DNA from: Cunninghamia lanceolata | Taxonomy: Eukaryota > Streptophyta > Pinopsida > Cupressales > Cupressaceae | NCBI GenBank assembly: GCA_027924645.1 | Contig: BSBN01000888.1 | Coordinates: 14,763,001 to 14,827,000 of the forward strand | Length of the DNA: 64,000 nucleotides | Reading direction: 5' to 3' | Shown here: positions 39,931-53,845 of the stretch, piece after piece | Numbering within the stretch: position 1 is the stretch's first letter | How the letters are laid out: the number at the start of each line of letters is the position of its first letter | Translations under genes and position numbers: made by a program | Notes under the pieces: model-generated | Told to the model about the DNA's origin: nothing | The model's input: only the letters and a program-made list of their open reading frames with translations | The model's database searches: none

Positions 39931-42490
39931 TATGGTTTAGGGGTTAGGGGTTAGGGTTTAGGGGCATTATTTAGGGTTTATGAGTTTAGGGTTTATGGGT
40001 TTAGGGTTTCTTAGGTTTAGGGTTTAGGGGTTAGGATTTATGCTTTAGAAACATATAGAGAGAGGGGACCAATAGAGATTGGGAGAGATAGAGGAGACAG
40101 AGGGGAGAGATAGGGAGATAGAGAGTGAGGGACATGTCCAGAGACATAGGGAGAGAGATTGAGAGGTAGAGGGATGATAGAGATAGGAAGATAGGGGAGA
40201 GATATGGAGATAGAGGTTTAGGGTTTAGGGTTTAGGGTTTGGGGGTTTGAGGGTTTAGGGGTTTATGGTTTAGGGCTAGGGGATAGGGGATAGGATATAG
40301 GGGCATTATTTAGGGTTTATGGTTTAGGGGTTAGGTTTTAAGGATTAGTGGTTTAGGTTTTAGGGGATAGAGAGAGAGAGGATAGATAGGGAGATATAGA
40401 GGAGACTAAGGGGAGAAATATAGAGATAGAGAGTGAGGGACATGGCCAGAGACATAGGGAGAGAGATTGAGAGGTAGAGGGATAATAGAGATATGGAAAT
40501 TAGGGATAGATAGGGAGATAGAGGTTTAGGGTTTACGGGAATTATTTAGGGTTTATGAGTTTAGGGTTGCTCAAGTTTATGCATTAGGGGTTGGGGTTTA
40601 GGGGAATTATTTAGGGTTTAGGGTTGCTCGAGTTTAGGGTTACATGTCAAGAATAATCTCTCTATCTTTATCTCTCCCTCCCCTCTTTACCTCATCTCCT
40701 CTCTCTCTCTCTCCAAGGTTTGCTTAGGTTTAGGGTTTAGGGGTTAGGATTTATTGTTTAGAGGTTAGGGTTTAAGGTTTAGAGGTTTAGGGTTTAGAGT
40801 GATAGGATTGATAGGGAGATATAAAGGAGACCTAGGGGAGAGATATGGATATAGAGAGTGAGGGACATGGCCAGTGACATAGGGAGGGAGATTGAGAGGT
40901 AAAAGGATGATAGAGATAGGGATATAGAGGTTTAGGGTTGCTTGGGTTTAGTGTTTATGGTTTAGGGGTTTGGGGTTTAGGGTTTAGGGGCATTATTTAG
41001 GGTAGGCTTTATGGTTTAGGGGTTAGGGTTTAGGGGCATTATTTAGGGTTGCTCAGGTTTAGTGTGTAGGGTTTAGGGGTTTGGGGTTTAGGGTTTAGGG
41101 ATTAGGGCTTAGGGGCATTATTTAGGCTTTAGGGGTTAGGGTTTCAAGTTGCATGTCAAAAACAATCTCTCTCTCTCTCTCTAAAACCCTAAATCCTAAA
41201 TAATGCCCCTAATCCCTAACTTGTAACCCCTAAACCTCTATCTCCCTATCTCTCTCATATCTCCCTCTCTCTTTCATCCCTCTACCTCTCAATCTCTCTC
41301 CCTATTTCTTTGGACATCTCACTCACTCTCTATCTCCCTATCTCTCCTCTCTATCTCCTCTCTCTCTATCTACCTATCTACCTCTCCCTATCTCTTTCCT
41401 CTCTCTCTCCCATATCATTCTTCTATCTCCCTATCTCTCCCTTTCCACTCTAATTTTCTTGTTTCCATTTCCTTCATAGATAAGGGAGAGGGAGAGATAG
41501 AGGAATGATAGGGGAGAGAGAGACAAGAGATAGGGAGAGACAGATAGGTAGAGAGAGAGAGGAATGATAGGGGAGAGAGAGAGAGACAAGAGATAGGGAG
41601 AGACAGATAGGTAGAGAGAGAGAGGAGACATATATGGAGAGATAGAGGAGACAAAGGGGAAAGATAGGGAGATAGAGAGTGAGTGAGATGTCCATAGAGA
41701 TAGGGAGAGAGATTCAGAGGTTGAGGGATGATAGAGATAGAGGTTTAGGGTTTCTTGGTTTTAGGGTTTAGGGGTTAGGGGTCAGGTGAATTATTTAGGG
41801 TTTAGGGTTGCATGTCAGAAGCACACACACTCTCTCTCTATCTCTCAAAAGCCCTTATCCCTAAATAATTCCCCTAATCCCTAACCCCTAACCCCTAAAC
41901 CTTTATCTCCCTATCTCTCCCTTATCTACCTCTCTCTATCGTCCCTCTACCTCTCAATCTCTCTCCCTATCTCTCTAGACATCTTGCTCACTTTCTATCT
42001 CACTATTTATCCCCTCTGTCTCCTTTATCTCTCCCTATTTGTCTCCTCTCTCTACCTATCTATCTCTCCCTATCTACCTATCTCTTGCCTCTCTCTCCCC
42101 TATCATTCATCTATCTCTCTATCTCTCCACTTTATCTCTCCCTCTCCCTTATCGACGAAGGAAATGGAAACAAGAAAACTAGGAATCTCTCTCTCTCTCT
42201 CTATGTCTCTCTAACTCCCCATCTCTCCCCCCCCCCTCTCTCTCTCTCCCCTCGATCTCCCTCTCCCTTATCAACAAAGCAAATGGAAATAAGAAAACCA
42301 GGACATGCAAAGAGGGATGAGGATATAATTTGTGAGGATGAAATGGAAATAGGATAAAATGAAAGTTGATTGGATGGGAAGAATGATGAGAGGAGAGGTG
42401 AAAAATAGTAAAGTAGGGAAAAATTAGTGGGATCTAAAGGGAAATTGGAAAGGAAAAGGAAAACTAGGAGGAAGATAGGTGAGAGAGAAA
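39931..42490. repeat. Telomere-like/GA macro-repeat, second unit
   Basis: Repeats the order of the first unit with a spacing of about 2.53-2.57 kb. The GGAAAAGGAAAACTAGGAGG block at 39881 recurs at 42452, and the GAAATGGAAACAAGAAAACT block at 39631 recurs at 42161. TTTAGGG-type blocks come first, CCCTAAA-type blocks later. Confidence 0.88.
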
Positions 42491-42498
42491 GAGGGTAG

Positions 42499-43490
<992 letters not shown>

Positions 43491-43525
43491 CCCCTTTTGG
43501 TCCCTTATCTTTGTGCGCTTACCCT
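43491..43525 (-). repeat. Right inverted-repeat end
   Basis: On the minus strand it starts AGGGTAAGCGCACAAAGATA and continues AGGGACCAAAAGG, matching the left ends at 28868 and 26812 with a few changes. Confidence 0.75.
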
Positions 43526-43702
43526 CCATCTCATTCAACTACAGATGAAGAGAGAGAAAATATGATCAAGAGTGATCATCGGATAGTGGTAAATGACCGA
43601 TTACATATGTGATGTTATATATTTCATGTTTTCTATATTAATGTGCATATTGTTTGATTGTATTAACAGGTGGAGCTACAAGAACATCTATTAAGGAGGT
43701 CT

Positions 43703-45069
43703 TGTTGGTTATAGGACAGCCAACTAAGAGGGGGGTGAATCAGTTGTTACAAAAAAATTTGTTCCTTAATTTCTTAAAGCCTTCTTATAATTCAACAACA
43801 TAATAATGATCATGGAAGCACAATGCAATAACTCAAAAAGAAGAAACACATTCACCACATATGACACCAAGATTTTAACATGGAAAACCCGATTAAGGGA
43901 AAAACCATAGGGTGACTAACCCAAGATTGTATTCTCTATTAAAAGAATAAGAAGAACAAAATGGCACTTGCCAATTAGGGCTCACTTCCTAAGCACACTA
44001 CTCACAAGAGGCCCATTGCCTACAGGAGACACACTATCTATAGAATAATATAAATATTACATACTTGAACTGGAGATTAACATCTTCACCATGCTTGAGA
44101 TAGTTCCATTTAAACTCAACACTCTTTCTCTGCTTTTCTCTCCTCTCTTCTCTATCACTTTCTCATCATGACCATGGATACTTTTGAATTACTTCACAAT
44201 TCTTATTTATACAAGACATCAACTGTGGAATGATCATCAAAATCTGCACAACATACTTTATTTTATTATAGATAAATTACAAAAGTACAACTTGACTTGT
44301 TACAAAAACCTCATGTGTATCACCACATTGTCGACCACACATATCTGGGACTTCAATCTTCTTTGAGGAACACACCATGCTTTGCAGAACATCTTTAGGA
44401 TCATGTGCAAATCATCTAGTCAGCCAAGATTAGGAAGAACACCATCACCCAAAGATGAATCTTCAATGTGGACCACCAACATGAACTAGACACAATCTAG
44501 AGACCCTCATAAGTTTTCTTGAATCACCAAGAACATCCGCACCACTTCTTCTTGCTAAAATCATTCGCATCTTCATCTGGAACCTCAAGAACACAGTCGG
44601 TCATCACTGTCATATTAGAATAATTGCTTGTGGACCTCCAGACCACAAACCAATTGAGTTGTCAATTCACATTGGCTTCCCAAACATGCCACCAGATCTG
44701 TAGAACAAGATATTGCATTTCCAGATCTTATGGGACCTATTTGAGCCACTCTATCACCTTTGAACAGCTGCTAGAACCATTTTTACTCATATGGCCATAA
44801 CTTCTCCAAATCTTTATGCAGATCTCTGAAATCTTTACAGGGGCACCTTCAGACACATATCTACAAACTTGTTGATGCACATACTCTTATCTTCAACTGA
44901 TTGGAATCTTTACTTCATAGAACTTCACTATTTTTATTGTTCTTCTCTATTTTTGATAGGGCTAATTTTCTCAATATCCTCAGCACACAACTCATCCAAT
45001 CCTTGACATCAATGCAATAGGAGTATGTTGACATCAATGACAACACCGGTTAAGCCCATACTTGCAACA
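43703..45069 (-). mobile_element. Solo copia-type LTR
   Basis: 1,367 bp starting TGTTGGTTATAGG and ending CATACTTGCAACA. It has the same GGGGGGTGAATCAGTTGT and AACACATTC/GAAAACCC layout as the outer copia LTR but is diverged from it. Flanks GGTCT (43698-43702) and TGTCT (45070-45074) are a target duplication with one change. No internal region or second LTR follows, so it is a product of LTR-LTR recombination. Orientation is inferred from the outer copia. It splits the last exon of the unknown gene. Confidence 0.85.
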
Positions 45070-45367
45070 TGTCTACTCGATGGAAAAGAGAGGATGAGTC
45101 ACTAATTAGCTCTCTATCTTCACGATCAAGGAAGGACCACAAATTATTTGATGAAAGTCCATAGGAAACTAGTTTTTGGGACATTTTTTGTATCCCTAGA
45201 TGGATTTGTATACATACTTTTGTATGTTACCGATGTATATTTTTATATATGCCTGGATGGCTTTGTTTGGACATGCCCATATGGCTTTGTATATAGACTA
45301 GATTTTATGTTCATGACATTATGTATATGATAGTTTATGTTAAATATTTAATATGATGATCAATTAC

Positions 45368-48310
45368 AGGAATTTGGTTTTACACGTGCTAATTGCATTT
45401 GCTTGAATGTTTATAAATCATTTTCAAATAATCCATTTTGTGAATATCTTGCATTCATTGTATTCCATGAGACTGTGCATTTCTTTGAGGCATCATGTCA
45501 GATAGTTCATGCACCTTGTCTATGCTTCCACACTTTCCGTACATCTCTACAAGGGTAGCTGCAAATACAATATGTGACAAAATTCCTAAATTCTTTATGC
45601 TTTAATGGTTATCCACACCATGTTCCCTAGATCCCATTTTGGCATAGGCAAGGAGGATGTTGGATAAGGTTGTACAATTTGGTTTTAGACTTGCTAATTA
45701 CATTTGGTTGAAATTTTCTTTTGTGAATTTGTGAAAGTTTTTAAAGCCTTATGAAAAATCCATTTTGTACATATCTTGCAATCATTGCATTCCATGAGAC
45801 AACATTTCTTTGAGGCATCATGCCAAACAGTTCATGTTCCTTGTATATGCTTCCACACTTTGCATACATGTCTCACAGGGTAGTTACAACTACAACATTT
45901 TGACAAAATTCCTATATCCTTTATGCTTTGATGGATGTCTATACTGTGTTCCAAAGATACCATTTCTAAGGTTTGGAATTTGGCTTTACACCCACCAATT
46001 TCATTTGTTTGAAAGTTTCTAAAACCTTATCAAAAAATCCATTTTGTTCATATCTTGCAATCATTGCATTTTGTGAGGCAAAATTTCTTTGAGGCATCAT
46101 GCCAAATAATTCACGTTCCTTGTATATGCTTCAACACTTTGCATACATGTCTCCGAGGGCAATTACAACTACAACATCTAACAAAACTCCCATATCTTTT
46201 ATCCTTTAATGCATGTCTATTTTTGCATAGGCAAGGAGGATACTAGCTAAGGTTGTGGAATTTGGCTTTACACCTGCCAATTGTAATTTCTTGAAATTTT
46301 ATAAATCCTTATAAAAAAAATCCATTTTTTGCATATCTTGCAATCATTGCATTCCATGAAATGGCATTTCATTTCAAGGCATCATGTCAAACAGTTTAGG
46401 TACCTTGTCTATGCTTCCACACTTTGCATACATGTCTCATAGGGTAGTTGCAACTACAACATTTAACAAAATTCCTATATCCTTTATGCTTTGATGGATG
46501 TCTATACCATGTTCCAAAGATACCATTTCTAAGGTTTTGGAATTTGGCTGTACACCCGCCAATTGCATTTGCTTGAAAGTTTCTAAAGCCTTATCAAAAA
46601 TCCATTTTGTTCATATCTTGTAATCATTGCATTCCATTAGGTGACATTTCTTTGAGGCATCATGCCAAACAGTTCACGTGCCTTGTCTATGCTTCCACAC
46701 CTTGCATACATGTCTTTGATGGTAGTTGCAACTACAACATCTAACAAAATTTCCATATCTTTTATCCTTTGATGGATGTCCATTTTGGCATAGGCTAGGA
46801 GGATACTAGCTAAGGTTGTGGAATTTGGCTTTACACCCACCAATTGTATTTTATTGAAAGTTTATAAAGCCTTATCAAAAAAATCCATTTTTTCATATCT
46901 TGCAATCATTGCATTCCATGAAATGGCATTTTATTTCAAGGCATCATGTCAAACAATTCATGTACCTTGTCTATGCTTCCACACTTGCATACATATCTAT
47001 AAGGGAAGCTGCATTTTGGTACAGATAGGGAGGATGCTGGCAAAGGTTGTCGAAATTGGCTTTACATGTGCCAATTGCATTTGCTTGAAAATTTCTACAT
47101 TCTTTTTAACAAATCCATTTTGTGCATATCTTACAATCATTGCATTCCATGAGAGGACATCTCTTTGTGGTTTTGTATCAAACAATCCACATGCTTTGTC
47201 TATGCTTCAACACTTTGTATACATGTCTAAAAGGGAAATTCCAATTACATGTGACAAAATTCCTATATCCTTTATGCTTTGATGGCAGTCCATACACTGT
47301 TCCAAAGATATGATTTTGGTAGAGATAGGGAGGATGCTAGAAAAGGTTGTGGAATTTAGCTTTACATGTGCCAATTGCATTTACTTGAAAGTTTCTAAAG
47401 TCTTTTCAACAAATCCATTTTTTGCATATCTTGAAATCATTGCATCCCATGAGAGGACATATCTTTGTAGCATTGTATCAAACAGTCCATGTGCCTTGTC
47501 TATGCTTCTACACTTTGCATACATGTCTACAAGGGCAGCTGCAATTACAACATGTGATGTAAAATTCCTATATCCTTTATGCTTTGATGGCTATCCATAG
47601 GTTGTTCCAAAGACCTTATTTTGGTACAAATAGGGAGGATGTTGGCAAAGGTTGTGGAATTTGTCTTTACATGTGCCAATTGCATTTGCTTGGAAGTTTC
47701 TAAAGTCTTTTCAACAAATCCATTTTTTGCATATCTTGAAATCATTGCATCCCATGAGAGCACATCTATTTATGGTGTTGTATCAAATAGTCCACATGCC
47801 TTGTCTATGCTTCCACACTTTGCATACATGTCTACAAGGGAAGCTGCAATTACAACATGTGACAAAAATCCTATATCCTTTATGGTTTGATTAATGTCCA
47901 TACGTTGCTCCGAAGATCCTATTTTTGTGCAAATAGGGAGGAAGCTAGCAAAGGTTATAGAATTTGACTTTACATATGCCAATTGCATTTGCTTGGAAGT
48001 TTCTAAAGTGTTTTCAACAAATTGATTTTTTGCATATCTTGCAATCATTGCATCCCATGAGAGGACATCTCTTTGTGGTGTTCTATCAAGTAGTCCACGT
48101 GCCTTGTCTATGCTTCCACACTTTGCATACATGTCTACAAGGGAAGCTGCAATTACAACATGTGACAAAAATCCTATATCCTTTATGGTTTGATGGTTGT
48201 CCATACACTATTCCAAATATCCTATTTTGGTATAGATAGGGAGGATGCTGGTAAAAGTTGTGGAATTTGGATTTACACATGCCAATTGCATTTTCTCGAA
48301 TGTTTCATGG
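45368..48310 (-). pseudogene. PLS-type pentatricopeptide repeat array, decayed
   Basis: The minus strand encodes repeated PPR motifs such as [38 protein letters not shown] and FKQMQLAHVKP. The order of 35-, 31- and 35-residue motifs gives units of ~101 residues (~303 bp). About eleven units can be counted from the recurring plus-strand block TTGGCTTTACAC. Spacing is 301-305 bp at the right (47047-48260) and shortens to 230-295 bp in the more decayed left half. Such proteins bind organelle RNA and guide editing or processing. Frequent stops and frame changes, no start and no E/DYW tail show that this is a broken gene. I saw no transit peptide. Confidence 0.88.
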
Positions 48311-48319
48311 TAAATCTGA

Positions 48320-49321
48320 GTAGATACTTGAAGGAATATAGACAACATACATCTTTTCAATTAGGAGCATTGCTAGGACAATAATAGGTTTGATCTTCAT
48401 ATAGAGCACCCCTATAAATGACATCTTTATCCTTACACCTTTTAACATCCAAAAATGTCTAATATTTATTTTTATATGGTCACTTTCCAAATCCACTATT
48501 TTAGGCCTTGAAAACCAAGTGAAAATTGTCCATTTACTTTCTTTTTCATTATTTCTTATAAAGAATTTTATGACTTGCTTCCAATTTTTAGTTGGTTTCA
48601 CATCTTCTACTACATGTTGACAATTTTACATCTAATAGAATCTTGTACATACTATTCTTGACCTCTTATAAATTTTTATACGTATAGAAACTTTCTAGAC
48701 TAGGTTGCTACCTAGTGGACTAGGATACTATCATAGGTGTTAGATAAGGACTAGGCTACCCCTTTGTCCAAAATCAAACAAATCAACTTACATGACCTTC
48801 TAAATTCCTAGAAAACTTCATCTTCTAATTCTAAGCAATTCAATATTTTAAAACTTTTAATTTTACTATTAGAACTTTGGTGCATTATTCACCTACATAA
48901 AGTTCCTAGTAAGGTTTGTCATGAAAGAAGTTGATGGACTTTGTTCTAGGTTTATGTTGATAGTTATCTGGTAGAATACCAAACAATTGTAGTGAGCTAT
49001 AGAAGGTAGCAATGAGTTTTAGGTGTTGCATTTTAGCATGGAAACTTACATAAATCTAATGTTGCTATTTTCCAACCTCAAGCCATTTTGAAGGAGAACT
49101 CACAACTATATAATTGTAGATATGTCGTTCTAAGTATTTATTATAGTGTAGGTACACTTGTATTATTGTTGGACACATGGTAATGACCATGAACATGGTG
49201 ATATTAAAGGAGATGCTTAGAGGTACTACAAGTAGCTAGAATTAATTAGGTGTTTGTCATACAAAGATCAAAGACAACCCTAGGTTGACTATCATGTATC
49301 AAAGGAATTATCATCTTTCTA
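48320..49321. other. No gene recognised
   Basis: AT-rich sequence. A 98-residue minus-strand frame at 48305-48601 has no recognisable motif and overlaps the end of the PPR array. Nothing else is supported. Confidence 0.5.
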
Positions 49322-49326
49322 GAGGA

Positions 49327-49800
49327 TGTTCCTTTGAATAGGGGTTTTTCCTAACTAGTTTAGCTAATTTCCCCTTTTGTGGATAATTCATATTATTTAA
49401 CTATTTATTAATTCAATAATATTCACACATCACACATAATTCACATGTTAAGTTGACTTTGTGAGTCTTCTAGATGTCTCTAGTTGTTTCTAGTTGTTGA
49501 TAGTTGTAGTGAGTTGCCTTATCCTACACATGTGCTCTAGTTGGCATCTTATCCTCTAGTTGTCACATGTGATAGGAATGTGACACTTGTCACATGACTA
49601 CAACTCCTTGATTGTCATCCTTACCTTTATAAGAAAGGCTCTCTCGTTGTATTTCAAGATAGATTTGTATACAATTTCATACACTTAATTGTATAGAATC
49701 TTTGCTCCATTGTTTTAGCATATTCTTCTCTTTTATCTTTGTGTGGAAGGTTGTCTCGATTGCAGGGATCTTGGCTTGCTAAGTCACATTGACTCTTACA
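49327..49800 (+). repeat. 5' LTR of TR-GAG-like element
   Basis: 474 bp, TGTTCC...CTTACA, closely matching 53846-54321. It includes CTTTATAAGAAAGGCTCTCT near 49625, a plausible TATA-like core promoter (TTTATAAG), which the other LTR keeps. Confidence 0.92.
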
Positions 49801-51488
49801 TAGTATTAGAGCCTAATCTACAATTTCCTTCCCTCATTAGAGAGGTTTTGCAGGGAGCTATGTTTTAAGAGTGCCCTGCAATGAAACAGACATCACTGTT
49901 GTGATAAGGAGGCCCAAATCAATATAGAATGACTATCAAATTGCTGAATTTTGTCATCAGAAAACAAAAAGTAAATTTTTTTGCCCTGCTACCTTGGTGA
50001 AAAATCCATACCGTACTATACAAAATCCATACGCAGGTCCTTTGCATTAGCTACATCATCCTGCATCGTTGGATCTATACTTTCTTGTGTCATCTTATTA
50101 GCAAAATCTGTTGGGTGTTTCATAGTGGACCAAATAGTTTTGTAACCAGCGGTCTAACTCATATAGTCCACACAAACCAGTGGAGGCAACACACCTTCAA
50201 TAGTTGTTTTATTCCCAGCGGTTAAAAAAATTTCATCGGCAGTTTCAAAGATCTGGAAACCATGCAATAAATTTGCAGATCAGTCATTGGTGATCATAAA
50301 AATTTTAAGGTGAGTTTAAAACAAAATTCTTGGTAGTTTGCAGATTTCCTGCCGGCAGATCTTTCAACTTAAAAATCGGTGACCGTGAAAATTTATCAAC
50401 AATTTGTTTTTCCTATCGGTAGTCATTCCGTATTTATTAGTGGTTTCGACAAATGTTTAAAAAGATTCATCAGTCAACAAAATAGTCCACAGGTGTACTC
50501 CTTTCAGGCGGCCCTTACAAATCTCTAGCAACTTTACGCATATCAGCAGTCTCCGTTCTTAACAGACAATAGTTTCCTCACAGACTATTTTCCTTCAGAC
50601 ATAGGTGGTTTGGCTTATAGAGGTGGTTTTTCACTATACCAGAGATTTCATCCACAATTGGTGGTTTTGTTGTTGCAAAGTTGTAAATTGACCTGAACTC
50701 TGGTAGTTTTTGCCCTTACAAAGGGCAGTTTTGCATGGTACTAGCGGTTTTGGGCCTGCTAAAGGTCATTTTCGTACCTTGACTGGTGTTTTTTTTTAAT
50801 TTTAGATTATTTTTTCCTTGACAGTGGTTTGCCGACAACTCTGGCATATTCCAACCACTAGAGGGAATATTCTTTCACCAGGGGGCCTGTTTTGCCCTCA
50901 AAGCCCTAAAGTAGAGCTTTTTTTGTTTTTTTCATAACTTTTGCCAAGGGTGTTGAAATTGGGCAAACAAGATACCATTGGAAGGGTGACAGAGAGCACT
51001 TCACAGTGGTATCAATAATTTTCACATATTTTTCTGTTGGACAACATTTATTGTAGGTTGAAGACAAATCTCTATTTTTGGCTTCCGAGCTCATAACTTT
51101 TTTCCATGATCTCTGATTTTCATGATTCTTGCGGCATCGAAAAGGTATTCAAGAGCTCTTTCAATCCATCCATGCAATTTTCTCAGATTTAGCTCTAGGT
51201 TCATTTTATTCAATTTGTTAGTTTTTTGGATTTTGAGTGATAACTTGGGCATTTTGATACTTGAGAAGGTGAATTTTTTTTTGAGAGGATTTGTTTACTA
51301 TAATACATCATTGTGAGTGCTTGTAATCTAACTCGGATCTCTTTTTTAAGAGATTTTGGTTGTTTTCCCAATTTTGGTTGCGTGAGGACAATTGTAAAAC
51401 ACACTAAGTATAAAGTGCCACAACAAATTGGGGAGGCTCTCTTACATAGTAAAGTGGTATTGTTGTGTTGTTGTCTTTCTTTTTCATC
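49801..51488 (+). promoter_or_regulatory. Primer site and long untranslated leader
   Basis: Begins with TAGTATTAGAGCC, an initiator tRNA-Met-type primer site with two changes. The rest of the ~1.7 kb has no coding support. From about 50130 to 50850 it repeats a GGTGGTTTT/GCGGTTTT-like word many times without a fixed period. Confidence 0.7.
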
Positions 51489-52730
51489 ATGGATGTGCCT
51501 CAAATTCCACTTTTAACTCCACATTATTATTATAAATGGAAGAAAAACATGGAGTTTGTATTGTATAAACAAAATTTACATAGAATAACTTTAGGCACAG
51601 ATCCTAAACCCACAGGTGCTGCTAAGAGAAGAAAATGATTAGATAGAAGATATGAGGCTTATGGCACACTTTGTCTTGCTATTCCTCTAGATCTTATATT
51701 TCATGTTGAGTCTTGTACAACACCAAATGAGATATGGACAACATTAGACAATCTCTTTCCCAAGCAAGATAAAATAAGAAGGTTTAAATTGGAGAATGAG
51801 CTAATTGCACTTAATCCTCAAGATTTTGATCAAATAGAAGATTTATTCATCAAGTTTAAGTCTCTCAGGTTGCAACTCAAATATGTGGTCTTGAGAAAGA
51901 AGATGAACAATTGATTCTATCTATTCTTGCAAAATTGGGTCTTGCATATTCAGTTTATGTTTCTACCTTTTATGTTACAATGGATGCTTTTGGTAAGTGA
52001 GTTTACAATGCCTTCACTTGAGGAGTTTGCTGCTCAACTCACAAGAGAACAAGCCAAGCTACTACACATGGGCACATTGAAGTCTCCTAGGTCACAGTCT
52101 CTAGTTGTAACACAAAGCACAACAAATCCTAAGGCTTCACATAATAAGGGAAAGAAACAAAAGGATTCAAAGTCTAATGAACAAGAGAAAGAATCAGAGA
52201 AAATCCCCAACTCTTTGTCAAAAGAGGAATCCAATAAGAAGAAGAAGCCAAAGTGTTCTTATTGTATGAAATTTGGTCATGATGAGACTAAATGTTATGA
52301 AAAAAAATTTGATGAGATGTCAAAACATAACATTGAGTATTCTTCATCAACAACTATTTTACCCAAGTCTTCTTCTTTGACACCATCATCATCTACAGGG
52401 ACAACATGCATTACTAATGGCACAGACAAAGGAAAAGGACAAGCACTCTTTGCTTCAATAATTCTTTAGTCAGATATATGGCTTCTTGATTCAGGAGCTT
52501 CTCATCATATGGCATCTTCAAAAGGTATGTTCTCTTCATTTCAGTCATGTACTTCACCACCTATTTTGATGGGTAACAATACATACATACGTGCAACTAG
52601 ACAAGGAAGTATTGATGTTGGTGAGTGTACTTTCATCAATATGGTGTGTATATCTTCCTTGACAACTAATCTCCTTTCCATCTACTAGATTACTCATTGT
52701 GGTGCAAGCAAGACAGTTGAGTTTACTCCT
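51489..52730 (+). pseudogene. Decayed copia Gag with zinc knuckle and protease start
   Basis: ATG at 51489. A copia Gag domain (WTTLDNLFPKQDK and FDQIEDLFIKFKSL blocks) runs to about 51980. A Lys/Glu/Ser-rich linker follows, then a CCHC knuckle, CSYCMKFGHDETKC (near 52256-52297). A TAG at 52468-52470 precedes the protease motif LLDSGASHHMASSKG (near 52484-52530), which has its catalytic aspartate. Lesions: TGA near 51639, frame changes near 51883 and 51990, and the TAG. In life it would package the element's RNA. The integrase that normally follows LLSxxQ is missing. Confidence 0.88.
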
Positions 52731-52736
52731 GATTCC

Positions 52737-53546
52737 GTGATGATACATGACTTGGAGAGCATAGATATCATTTCTATTATGATGGCTAATCATGCATCTC
52801 TCTCGTATACTTTCTCCCATTTTGTTTTTGATGATGATGTAGGTCCATTGATTGTTATTCACACTCATGCATCAAGTATGAATCATGTTTGTGAGGAGAA
52901 ATTTGGTCACTTGGACCTTAGTATTGTTGCATCTACTTTGGTTCTTGAGACTAGTTTTGAGCTTCCTCCTTCTCCTGCTTCTACATAGATTGGCATTGAC
53001 ATAGATTCATCCACTTCATTTGAACAGGATATTCTTTGTCTTCTAGATACTACTTTTTGGGATCAGTACTTGACAGGTATTTTAGACTTGTTTTGTGAGT
53101 CCTATCTTGATGACTTGGAGGACATCATTGATGACTTTCATCTCCTCTTTGAAGGAGTTGATTCTTCTACTTTGGATATGCAGGAACCATCTTCTCCTCT
53201 TCACTTGTAACAGTTTGGCATTAAGTTAGAGTATCTTGAGCATCATTCAGAGGATTCTTTGTCTTTGAAGATTGATGATCTTGAGTTTTCATCTTGTCTT
53301 GGATTGTCACATTCTTTGACTAGGAATGCAATACTTGATTATGTGGCATCTTTTGGTTGTGACATGTGGACACTTGAGCATTTTTCAGAGACAACATACA
53401 TCATGAGGCTTTTTTCTTCATACCTTGAGATGGAGTTTTTTCTACATCAGCCTTTGGATATGTTTCTTCCTAAGGGGAAGAATGTTGTTTGCAGGCTTTG
53501 GATTCTCTTCAGCATTCTTCTTCAAGCATTCACCATCGAAACATGA
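52737..53546 (+). pseudogene. Unfamiliar coding-like region in place of pol
   Basis: Three open stretches in series (52737-52988, then to about 53208, then 53259-53546), separated by single stops and a frame change. They encode an acidic, Ser/Leu/Phe-rich product with words such as YLDDLEDIIDDFHLLFEG and MWTLEHFSETTYIMRLF. There is no zinc finger, DDE core or RT motif. The position directly after the protease and before the polypurine tract suggests an element-specific protein or captured sequence. I do not recognise it. Confidence 0.5.
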
Positions 53547-53845
53547 GCTACTTCATTGTGGGGGGGACCTATAGTCTCACACTTGCTCTCCTATGGGGCT
53601 AATTGATAGTACATATGTGTTGGACATAGTTCTTGGGGGGTCTTGAGTCCTCCTTCCATCACATCTTTCATTTGTCTTTTGCATTCTCACTTTTGGAGAG
53701 GAGTTTTGTACCATGAAGTTTTCTCCTTTTCTCCACTTGAGATTTGGTGTACATAGGTACCTAACATAGCCTAGTAGTTAGGATGCATACATCATTGCAT
53801 CTTTGTTTTTAGTTCGCTACTCCCTAAGTTGCACTTAAGGGAGGG

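Noticed and set aside
38784..42357. Several open frames rich in Ser, Leu, Pro and Tyr (both strands)
   Set aside because: They are translations of CTCTCCCTATCTC and GAGATAGGG repeats; no start context, domain or non-repeat sequence.
29040..42490. A true chromosome end (telomere)
   Set aside because: The repeats are degenerate, occur in both orientations, are mixed with GA blocks and lie between unique sequence on both sides.
48305..48601. 98-residue minus-strand frame beside the PPR array
   Set aside because: No PPR motif or other recognisable feature and no splice link; compatible with chance.
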